From contig NZ_BNBL01000006.1 in NCBI RefSeq assembly GCF_014655595.1, positions 187,906 to 251,905 on the forward strand: a DNA stretch of 64,000 bases, written 5' to 3'. The stretch is from Streptomyces griseocarneus. GTDB lineage: Bacteria; Actinomycetota; Actinomycetes; Streptomycetales; Streptomycetaceae. Shown piece by piece: positions 24,844 through 31,911 of this stretch (position 1 is the stretch's first letter; every line of letters starts with the position of its first letter). The translations under genes and the position numbers were made by a program. The notes beneath the pieces are model-generated. The model ran no database searches and was not told the origin of the DNA. It was given only the letters and a program-made list of their open reading frames with translations.

Positions 24844-25664
24844 GCGAGACGACGACCGGCACCCTGCGCGTCCCCGGCGCCCGCCTGCACTACGAGGTGC
24901 GCGGCACCGGCCCCGTGCTGCTGCTCATACCGGGCGGGGGCGGCGACGCGGGCGTCTTCGAGCCCCTGTCCGCGGGCCTGACCGACCGCTGCACGGTGGT
25001 CACCTACGACCCGCGCGGCTACTCCCGCAGCCCCCTGGACGGCCCGGCCCGCGATCAGCGCGTCGAGGAACAGAGCGACGACGCGCGCCGCCTCCTGGAC
25101 CACCTCTCCGACGGGCCCGCCTCCGTGTTCGGCAGCAGCTCGGGCGCCGTCGTCGCAATGGACCTGCTGGTCCGGCACCCGGAGCGGCTGCGGCGCGTGG
25201 TCGCGCACGAGCCTCCGCTCTTCGGCGTGCTGCCCGACGCCGCCCGCCACCGGGCGATGGTCGAGGGCGTGTACGGGACGTACCGCGCCGAGGGGGCCCA
25301 CGCGGGGATGGCCGCCTTCGGCAGGGCGGTCGGCATGGGGGACTTCGAGATGCCGTCCCCCGGCGAACTGCCGCCGCCGTTCGCCGCCCTGATCGAGCGG
25401 CTCGTGTCCAACCAGCCGTACTTCCTCGAGCACGAGCTGCGCCAGTTCACCTCCTTCCTCCCCGACGTGCCCGCGCTGCGGGACCGGTCGGCGAAGCTGG
25501 TCCTGGCCGGCGGCAGGGACGGCCGCGACAACCTGCCGTACCGCCCGGCCACCGAGCTGGCCGCACAACTCGCCACCGAGGTCGTCGACTTCCCAGGCGG
25601 CCACTCCGGCTACACCGACCAGCCGGCCGAATTCGCCGCACTCCTTTGCGAGGTCCTCGGCTAG
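24840..25664 (+). CDS. Alpha/beta-fold hydrolase
   Basis: The 274-aa protein begins MSETTTGTLRVPGARLHYEV. The oxyanion region is LLLIPGGGGDAGVF, the nucleophile elbow FGSSSGAVVAMD (Ser about residue 103), and the catalytic His lies in GGHSGYTDQPAEF near the C-terminus. It is co-translated with the TetR regulator. Its substrate may be the regulator's inducer or a related ester, which is inference from the pairing. The stop overlaps the stop of the convergent TetR gene by 4 bp. Confidence 0.92.
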   Translation: MSETTTGTLRVPGARLHYEVRGTGPVLLLIPGGGGDAGVFEPLSAGLTDRCTVVTYDPRGYSRSPLDGPARDQRVEEQSDDARRLLDHLSDGPASVFGSSSGAVVAMDLLVRHPERLRRVVAHEPPLFGVLPDAARHRAMVEGVYGTYRAEGAHAGMAAFGRAVGMGDFEMPSPGELPPPFAALIERLVSNQPYFLEHELRQFTSFLPDVPALRDRSAKLVLAGGRDGRDNLPYRPATELAAQLATEVVDFPGGHSGYTDQPAEFAALLCEVLG

Positions 25665-26269
25665 TCGCCCAGCACCCCCTCCAGAATCTCCACCCACTGC
25701 TCGACCACGCGCTCGCGCCGGGCGCTGTCGTCCGTCAGCAGGCTCGCCAGCCCCAGCCCGCGCGCCATGTCCAGGAACCCCTGTACGGTCTCCCGCACAC
25801 CCGGCTTGTCCTCGTCGGCCCGCAGCAGCCTCAGCGCCATGCGGTGGGTCTCGCGGCCGACGCGGGCCTCCAGGTCCGTCACCCGCGTCCGCAGCCGGCC
25901 CTCGTCGTGCGAGGCGGCCACCCACAGCTGCAGCGCGGCCCGGAACAGCGGCCCGGTGTAGAGCCCGACCACCGTCCTGACCACCGCGTACCGGCGCGCC
26001 GGCCCCACGATCAGCGAGGCCGTCTCGGCGAGCGAACGCAGCTCCCGCAGACGCTCCTCCGCCACGTGCTCGACCGCGGCGATGAACAGGTCCTCGCGCG
26101 TGGGGAAGTGATGCTGGGCGGCCCCTCGCGACACCCCGGCCCGCTCGGCGACCACGGAGACGGTCGAGCCGGCCCAGCCGTGCTCGGCCAGACACTCGAT
26201 GGCCGCCTCCATGAGGCGCTGCCGCGTGATGCGGCTGCGATCCTGCTTGGGGGAGGTCACCGCACCCAT
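25661..26269 (-). CDS. TetR-family regulator of the acyl-CoA operon
   Basis: A 202-aa protein from ATG 26269, or from a GTG at 26260 whose GTGA overlaps the hydratase stop. The helix-turn-helix lies in the first 60 residues (RQRLMEAAIECLAEHGWAGS, VVAERAGVSRGAAQHHFPTR). The ligand domain includes YTGPLFRAALQLWVAASHDE. As the last gene of the carboxylase/degradation operon it is likely its repressor, with an acyl-CoA as effector. The palindrome GCAAGC-GT-GCTTGC before the first gene of the operon is the best operator candidate. Confidence 0.92.
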   Translation of the reverse strand: MGAVTSPKQDRSRITRQRLMEAAIECLAEHGWAGSTVSVVAERAGVSRGAAQHHFPTREDLFIAAVEHVAEERLRELRSLAETASLIVGPARRYAVVRTVVGLYTGPLFRAALQLWVAASHDEGRLRTRVTDLEARVGRETHRMALRLLRADEDKPGVRETVQGFLDMARGLGLASLLTDDSARRERVVEQWVEILEGVLGD

Positions 26270-26982
26270 GCCGGATCCCTCTTCTCCAGGAACGCGGTCA
26301 TGCCCTCGCAGGCCTCGTCGGAGGCGAACAGCCGCGCGGACCGCTCGGCCAGTTCCCCGGTGTCGCGGTCGAAGGCCCGCAGCACCTCCGCGGTGACCAG
26401 CCGCTTGGACTCGGCGAGCCCCTGCGGCGAGGCCCGCCGCAGCCCGGCCAGGACCGGCTCCAGGTCCTCGCCCACGGCCGTCACCAGGCCGATCCTCGCC
26501 GCCTCCCCGGCATCGAAGCGCTCGCCGGTCAGGTAGTAGCGGCCCGCGGCCCGCGCGTCGAGGCGCGGCAGCAGCGGCATGGAGATGACGGCGGGCGCCA
26601 GCCCCAGCAGCGCCTCGGTGAACGCGAAGGTCGAGGCCTCCCCGGCCATCGCGATGTCGCACGCCCCGACCAGCCCCAGCCCGCCGGCCCGCACATGGCC
26701 GCGCACGGCCGCCACCACGGGCTTGGGCAGCTCGACGATCCCGCGCAGGAGCCCGGCGAGCTCCAGCGGTCCCGTCGGCGTCGGCTCCGTGAGGTCGGCG
26801 CCCGCACAGAAGGTGTTGCCGGTGTGCGCGAGCACCACGGCCCGCGTGTCCGGATCGTCGCCGGCCCGCCCGAGCGCCTCCCGCAGCTCGCCGACCAGAG
26901 CGGTGGAGAGGGCGTTGCGATTGCGCGGCGAGTCCAGGGTCAGGGTCGTGATGCCGCGCTCGTACGAGTGGCGGACCAGCAT
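26257..26982 (-). CDS. Enoyl-CoA hydratase/isomerase family protein
   Basis: A 241-aa crotonase. The segment SPRNRNALSTALVGELREAL is the N-terminal core, HTGNTFCAGADL forms the first oxyanion-hole peptide, and GGLGLVGACDIAMAG the second. The Glu matching rat hydratase Glu164 is present in FTEALLGLAPA, but the position matching Glu144 is Gly, so the acid/base pair is incomplete. That may mean a different crotonase reaction. The gene follows the dehydrogenase by 18 bp with a strong AGAAGGAGGA site and is coupled to the TetR gene downstream. Confidence 0.9.
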   Translation of the reverse strand: MLVRHSYERGITTLTLDSPRNRNALSTALVGELREALGRAGDDPDTRAVVLAHTGNTFCAGADLTEPTPTGPLELAGLLRGIVELPKPVVAAVRGHVRAGGLGLVGACDIAMAGEASTFAFTEALLGLAPAVISMPLLPRLDARAAGRYYLTGERFDAGEAARIGLVTAVGEDLEPVLAGLRRASPQGLAESKRLVTAEVLRAFDRDTGELAERSARLFASDEACEGMTAFLEKRDPAWVR

Positions 26983-27000
26983 CGGACAATCCTCCTTCTC

Positions 27001-28158
27001 TCAGTAGGACTTGGGGAGTCCCAGGGTCTGATGCGAGACGTAGTTGAGAATCATCTCCCGGCTCACGGGCGCCACCCGCGCCACGCGCGCCGCCGTGATC
27101 ATCGAGGCCAGTCCGAACTCCACGGTGAGGCCGTTCCCGCCGAGGGTGTGCACGGCCTGGTCGACGGCGCGCACGGCCGCCTCGGCGGCCGCGTACTTCG
27201 CCATGTTGGCCGCCTCGCCCGCACCGGCGTCGTCCCCGGCGTCGTAGAGGTGCGCGGCCTTGTACATCATCAGCCGCGCCAGCTCGATCTCGATGTGCGA
27301 CCGCGCCAGAGGATGCGCGACGGCCTGGTGGGCGCCGATGGGCTCGTCCCACACCTGCCGGGTCCGCGCGTAGTCCACGGCCCGGGCGACGGCGTACCGG
27401 CCCATGCCGATCGCGAACGCCGCGGTCATCACGCGCTCGGGGTTGAGCCCGGCGAAGAGCTGCAGCAGCCCGGCGTCCTCGTTGCCGACCAGCGCTTCCG
27501 CGGGCAGGCGCACATCATCCAGTACGAGCTCGAACTGCTTCTCCGGCGACGCCAGTTCCATCTCGATCGGCCGTCGCAGGAAGCCCGGAGTGTCACGGCC
27601 GACGATGAACAGGCAGGGCTTGAGCCTGCCCGTCCTGGCGTCCTCCGTCCGCCCCACGATCAGCGTCGCGTCGGCGACGTCGACGCCGGAGATGAAGACC
27701 TTGCGGCCGCTCAGGACCCAGTCCGACCCGTCCCGCCGGGCCGTGGTGGTCAGCCGGTGGGAGTTGGACCCGGCGTCGGGCTCGGTGATCCCGAAGGCCA
27801 TCCTGGCCGTGCCGGCGGCGAGCCCGGGCAGCCAGGCGCGCTTCTGCTCGTCGGTGCCGAAACGGGCGATCACCGTGCCGCAGATGGCCGGCGAGACGAC
27901 CATCAGCAGCAGCGGGCACCCCGCGGCGCCCAGCTCCTCCAGCACCAGGGCGAGCTCGGCGATCCCGCCGCCCCCGCCGCCGTACTCCTCGGGCAGGTTG
28001 ACCCCGAGATAACCGAGCTTGCCGGCCTCCGCCCACAGCTCGTCGGCGTGGCGGCCCTCGCGCACGGCGGTGGCGAAGTACTCACGGCCGTAGCGACCGG
28101 CGAGCTGGGCCACGGCGGCGCGCAGGGCGCGGTTCTCGGCGGACTCGATCAGGTTCAT
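27001..28158 (-). CDS. Acyl-CoA dehydrogenase
   Basis: A 385-aa flavoprotein starting MNLIESAENRALRAAVAQLA from an ATG that overlaps the carboxylase stop (ATGA). Conserved segments are NLPEEYGGGGGGIAEL, AFGITEPDAGSNSHRLTTTA (FAD/substrate site) and AVHTLGGNGLTVEF near the C-terminus. It would introduce the alpha-beta double bond of an acyl-CoA, feeding the hydratase. In the Atu/Liu-type pathways the dehydrogenase precedes carboxylation of the unsaturated acyl-CoA at the methyl branch, and gene content here fits that. Confidence 0.93.
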   Translation of the reverse strand: MNLIESAENRALRAAVAQLAGRYGREYFATAVREGRHADELWAEAGKLGYLGVNLPEEYGGGGGGIAELALVLEELGAAGCPLLLMVVSPAICGTVIARFGTDEQKRAWLPGLAAGTARMAFGITEPDAGSNSHRLTTTARRDGSDWVLSGRKVFISGVDVADATLIVGRTEDARTGRLKPCLFIVGRDTPGFLRRPIEMELASPEKQFELVLDDVRLPAEALVGNEDAGLLQLFAGLNPERVMTAAFAIGMGRYAVARAVDYARTRQVWDEPIGAHQAVAHPLARSHIEIELARLMMYKAAHLYDAGDDAGAGEAANMAKYAAAEAAVRAVDQAVHTLGGNGLTVEFGLASMITAARVARVAPVSREMILNYVSHQTLGLPKSY

Positions 28159-30263
28159 GAGGACTCCTCGGACTCGGTGACCACGGCGAGCAGTTCCCCC
28201 ACCTCGACCTGCCGCCCGGCCACCGCGTGCAGCGCGGTGAGCGTGCCGCCGGAGGGCGCGACGACGCGGTGCTCCATCTTCATCGCCTCCAGCCACAGCA
28301 GGACCTGCCCGGCCGTAACGGCCTTCCCCACGGCGACGCCGTCCGCGACCCGCACGACGGTGCCGGGCATGGGGGCGAGCAGGGAGCCGGGCGTGACGGG
28401 GGAGACGGGGAGGGGGAAACGGGGAAGGGGAACCAGGGCGTACGAACCGGCATGGAGTGTGTCGACATGAACAACAGAGCCATAGTCGCCCACACCAAAA
28501 ACGCGCCGAACCCCCTCAACCTCGAACACAACACAATCCGGTTCGGCCTCGAGCAGCCGCACCCCGGACACCCCCTCGACAACCAGCCCGCCCCGACCGA
28601 GCCGATAGCGAACCTCGCACTCCTCGCCATCCGGCTCGGACCGATAGCACTTGACCTGAGGCTGCGAGGGAACGTTGCGCCACCCCCCGAAGGACGAACG
28701 CCCTTGGGCATCAGCGAGAGCAGCAGCAAGGGCGGCAAGCTCCAAGCCCCCACCCCCGGCGGCAAGTTCACCAAGATGCCGCCCATAAAACCCGGTATCC
28801 ATCCGCCCCTGAAGAAACTCCGGATGCCGCAACGACCGAACGAGCAACTCCCGGTTGGTAACGGGCCCATGAATGCGGGCACGAGCCAAAGAATGACCCA
28901 AGGCCCGAACGGCCTCGTCCCGGCTCCGCCCCCAGGCGACGACCTTGGCGACCAGCGAGTCGTAGTGGACCGGGATCCGGTCACCGTCCGAGTAGCCGGA
29001 GTCGACACGCACCCATGGCGCGTCAGGGGAGAGCGGACGGGAGGCGTCGGGGTCGCAGGGGCGGGGGTCCGGGATGCTGCCGTGTATTTGCGGGCCCAAT
29101 GAGGGGGTGCGCGAAGGATGCGGGGTGCCGGGCCCGTAAATAGACGATCCCGGACCCCCGCCCCGGAGGCCCCGGCGCCGCACCCACGACGCACCGTCGC
29201 CCACGGACAGCCGGTGCACGACGCCGGCCCAAGGCCGCCAGTCCCGCGCCGGATCCTCGGCATACACCCGAGCCTCCACCGCATGCCCGTACGGAAGCGG
29301 CGGATCCTCCGGCAGCGCCACCCCCTCGGCAACCCGGATCTGCAGGGCCACGAGATCCACCCCGTACACCGCCTCCGTCACCGGATGCTCCACCTGCAGC
29401 CGGGTGTTCATCTCCAGGAAGTGCGTCCGGCCGTCCGCCGTCACCAGGAACTCGACCGTCCCCGCCCCCACGTACCCGATCGCCCGCGCCACCGCCGACG
29501 CGGCGTCGCACAGAGCCCGCGCCACCGCGCCCGGCTCCCCCGGCAGCCCCGGCGCCGGGCACTCCTCGATCACCTTCTGGTGCCGGCGCTGCAGCGAGCA
29601 GTCCCGCGTGCCCAGCGTCCACACCGTGCCGTGCGCGTCCGCGAGGACCTGGACCTCCACATGCCGTCCGCCCTCGACGTACGGCTCGACGAACACCTCG
29701 CCGTCCCCGAACGCGGCCGCCGCCTCCGAGCGGGCGGCCGCCAGCTCCCCGGGCAGGTCGGCCAGGGAGCGGACGACGCGCATGCCGCGCCCGCCACCCC
29801 CCTCGGCGGCCTTGACCAGCACCGGGAGGTCCGACTCCGTGACCGCCGAGGGGTCCAGCGGGGCGCCGCCCATCAGCCGCTTCGCCCGCGTCTTGGACGC
29901 CATGGCCTCGATCGCGTCGGCGGGCGGACCGATCCACACCAGCCCCGCGTCCGTCACGGCCCGGGCGAAGCCGGGGTTCTCGGACAGGAAGCCGTAGCCC
30001 GGATGCACGGCGTCCGCGCCCGCCGCCCGCGCGGCGGCGATCAGCAGGTCGCCCCGCAGATACGTATCGGCGGCCGCCACGCCCGGCAGCCGCACCGCCG
30101 CGTCGGCCTCCCGGACGTGGAGGGCGTCGGCGTCGGCGTCGGAGTGGACGGCGACGGTGGCGATGCCGAGCTCACGGCACGTACGAAAGATCCGGCAAGC
30201 GATCTCACCCCGATTGGCGACGAGCAAGGAAGAAACACCAGCAGAACCCAAAACAGAACCCAC
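28155..30263 (-). CDS. Acyl-CoA carboxylase biotin-carboxylase/BCCP subunit carrying an in-frame repeat insert
   Basis: The 702-aa protein from a GTG at 30263 starts about 13 residues before LLVANRGEIACRIFRT. Biotin-carboxylase N-domain, ATP-grasp (EGGGGRGMRVVRSLADL, FLEMNTRLQVEHPVTEAVYG) and C-domain are followed by a BCCP domain with the biotinylated Lys in EAMKMEH (about residue 662). It carboxylates its own biotin with bicarbonate and ATP; the adjacent carboxyltransferase passes the carboxyl to an acyl-CoA. About 57 extra residues (about 360-416, including SSIYGPGTPHPSRTPSLGPQ) come from a hairpin element at 29058-29164. They sit just before VRVDSG, the loop with the Arg equivalent to E. 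coli AccC Arg338. Activity is therefore uncertain. Codon use between about 28430 and 28960 is richer in T-ending codons than elsewhere. Confidence 0.9.
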   Translation of the reverse strand: MGSVLGSAGVSSLLVANRGEIACRIFRTCRELGIATVAVHSDADADALHVREADAAVRLPGVAAADTYLRGDLLIAAARAAGADAVHPGYGFLSENPGFARAVTDAGLVWIGPPADAIEAMASKTRAKRLMGGAPLDPSAVTESDLPVLVKAAEGGGGRGMRVVRSLADLPGELAAARSEAAAAFGDGEVFVEPYVEGGRHVEVQVLADAHGTVWTLGTRDCSLQRRHQKVIEECPAPGLPGEPGAVARALCDAASAVARAIGYVGAGTVEFLVTADGRTHFLEMNTRLQVEHPVTEAVYGVDLVALQIRVAEGVALPEDPPLPYGHAVEARVYAEDPARDWRPWAGVVHRLSVGDGASWVRRRGLRGGGPGSSIYGPGTPHPSRTPSLGPQIHGSIPDPRPCDPDASRPLSPDAPWVRVDSGYSDGDRIPVHYDSLVAKVVAWGRSRDEAVRALGHSLARARIHGPVTNRELLVRSLRHPEFLQGRMDTGFYGRHLGELAAGGGGLELAALAAALADAQGRSSFGGWRNVPSQPQVKCYRSEPDGEECEVRYRLGRGGLVVEGVSGVRLLEAEPDCVVFEVEGVRRVFGVGDYGSVVHVDTLHAGSYALVPLPRFPLPVSPVTPGSLLAPMPGTVVRVADGVAVGKAVTAGQVLLWLEAMKMEHRVVAPSGGTLTALHAVAGRQVEVGELLAVVTESEESS
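29008..29186. repeat. Direct 8-bp repeats bounding the in-frame insert
   Basis: CGCACCCA occurs at 29008-29015 and 29179-29186 (as TGGGTGCG in the coding strand, reading WVR on both sides). Deleting one copy plus the interval removes 171 bp (57 codons) and restores an ordinary biotin-carboxylase loop. This fits a target-site duplication, although the flanks beyond 8 bp also look alike (GCGYCRTGGGTGCG), so slippage or recombination is possible. Confidence 0.55.
29058..29164. repeat. Long hairpin element, copy 3, inside the carboxylase gene
   Basis: Outer arms GGGGCGGGGGTCCGGGAT (29058-29075) and ATCCCGGACCCCCGCCCC (29147-29164) are perfect 18-bp complements. Inner arms TATTTGCGGGCCC (29085-29097) and GGGCCCGTAAATA (29130-29142) pair with one mismatch. 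The core and adjacent loop bases match copy 1 in the 7.2-kb gap. Transcribed on the minus strand it adds codons with no stop. Confidence 0.85.
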
Positions 30264-30300
30264 AACGGACCCCCCAACACCACCCCGGTCACATCCGACG

Positions 30301-31911
30301 TCACATCCGGAAGACACCGAACCCACCCCGAGCCCCCTCAACAGGCGCGCCGTGCACAACGGAAAGGCACAACCCGAGCACCGTCCGCGTGTCGCGCGGG
30401 TCGATGACGCCGTCGTCGTACAGCCGGCCGGACAGGAACATCGGCAGCGACTCCGCCTCGATCTGCTGCTCGACCATCGCCCGCAGCCCGGCGTCGGCGT
30501 CCTCGTCGTACGGCCGCCCCTTCGCGGCGGCGGCCGCGCGCGCGACGATGGAGAGGACGCCGGCCAGTTGCTGCGGTCCCATCACGGCGGACTTGGCGCT
30601 GGGCCAGGCGAAGAGGAACCTCGGGTCGTACGCCCGCCCGCACATGCCGTAGTGGCCGGCCCCGTACGAGGCGCCCATCAGCACCGACAGATGCGGCACG
30701 CGCGAATTCGAGACGGCGTTGATCATCATCGCGCCGTGCTTGATGATGCCGCCCTGTTCGTAGTCGCGGCCGACCATGTAGCCGGTGGTGTTGTGGAGGA
30801 AGATCAGGGGAATGTCGCGCTGGTTGGCCAGCTGGATGAACTGGGCGGCCTTCTGCGACTCCTCGCTGAAGAGGACGCCCCGCGCGTTGGCGAGCACGCC
30901 CACGGGGTAGCCGTGCAGCCGGGCCCACCCGGTCGCGAGACTGGCGCCGTACAGCGGCTTGAACTCGTCGAAGTCCGACCCGTCCACCATGCGCGCGATG
31001 ACCTCGCGCGGATCGAAGGGCACCTTGAGATCCCCCGGCACCACACCGAGCAACTCGTCCTCGTCGTAAAGAGGAGGGGTGACTGAGCCCGAACGACCCG
31101 CCGAAAAAGTGTCCACCGGACGCCAATTCAGCCGAGCAACGACCCGCCGGGCCTGCCGCAACGCGTCCAGCTCGTCCACGGCGAAGTAATCGGCGAGCCC
31201 GGACACGCGCGCGTGCATCTCCGCACCGCCGAGCGACTCGTCGTCGCTCTCCTCGCCGGTGGCCATCTTCACCAGCGGCGGACCGCCGAGGAAGACCTTG
31301 GCGCGCTCCTTGACCATGATGACGTGGTCGGACATGCCGGGGACGTACGCGCCGCCGGCCGTGGAGTTGCCGAAGACGACCGCGACGGTGGGAATGCCGG
31401 CGGCGGACAGCCGGGTCAGGTCACGGAAGAGGCCGCCGCCGGGGATGAAGATCTCCTTCTGGCTCGGCAGGTCGGCGCCCCCTGACTCGACGAGCGAGAC
31501 GACCGGCAACCGGTTGGCGTAGGCGATCTCGTTGGCCCGGAGGGCCTTCTTGAGCGTCCACGGGTTGCTCGCGCCGCCGCGCACGGTCGGGTCGTTGGCG
31601 GTGATGAGGCACTCGACGCCCTCGATCACGCCGATGCCGGTGACGATCGACGCGCCGACGGTGAAGTCGCTGCCCCACGCGGCGAGCGGCGAGAGCTCGA
31701 GGAACGGGGTGTCGGGGTCGACGAGAAGCTCCACCCGCTCCCGGGCGAGGAGCTTGCCGCGTGCCCGGTGCCGGGCGGTGTACTTCTCGCCCCCGCCGGC
31801 GACGGCCTTGGCGTGCTCGGCCTCGAGGGCGGCGAGCTTGTCGAGCATGGCGGCGCGGTGGGCGGCGTACTCGGGGCCGGACACGTCGAGCGCGGACGCC
31901 AGCACGGTCAC
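30301..31911 (-). CDS. Acyl-CoA carboxylase carboxyltransferase (beta) subunit
   Basis: The 536-aa protein from a GTG at 31911 (GTGA overlap with the upstream gene) has both crotonase-like halves of the AccD/PccB/MccB family. The N-half includes YTARHRARGKLLARERVELL and NDPTVRGGASNPWTLKKALR. The C-half includes LHNTTGYMVGRDYEQGGIIK, SYGAGHYGMCGRAYDPRFLF and the oxyanion Gly-Ala pairs. PRFLFAWPSAKSAVMGPQQL is typical of the 3-methylcrotonyl/geranyl-CoA branch (LiuB/AtuC) rather than acetyl-CoA carboxylase. It passes carboxyl from biotin on the neighbouring alpha subunit to an unsaturated branched acyl-CoA, by inference. A short patch near 31070-31130 uses more T-ending codons. Confidence 0.92.
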   Translation of the reverse strand: MTVLASALDVSGPEYAAHRAAMLDKLAALEAEHAKAVAGGGEKYTARHRARGKLLARERVELLVDPDTPFLELSPLAAWGSDFTVGASIVTGIGVIEGVECLITANDPTVRGGASNPWTLKKALRANEIAYANRLPVVSLVESGGADLPSQKEIFIPGGGLFRDLTRLSAAGIPTVAVVFGNSTAGGAYVPGMSDHVIMVKERAKVFLGGPPLVKMATGEESDDESLGGAEMHARVSGLADYFAVDELDALRQARRVVARLNWRPVDTFSAGRSGSVTPPLYDEDELLGVVPGDLKVPFDPREVIARMVDGSDFDEFKPLYGASLATGWARLHGYPVGVLANARGVLFSEESQKAAQFIQLANQRDIPLIFLHNTTGYMVGRDYEQGGIIKHGAMMINAVSNSRVPHLSVLMGASYGAGHYGMCGRAYDPRFLFAWPSAKSAVMGPQQLAGVLSIVARAAAAAKGRPYDEDADAGLRAMVEQQIEAESLPMFLSGRLYDDGVIDPRDTRTVLGLCLSVVHGAPVEGARGGFGVFRM

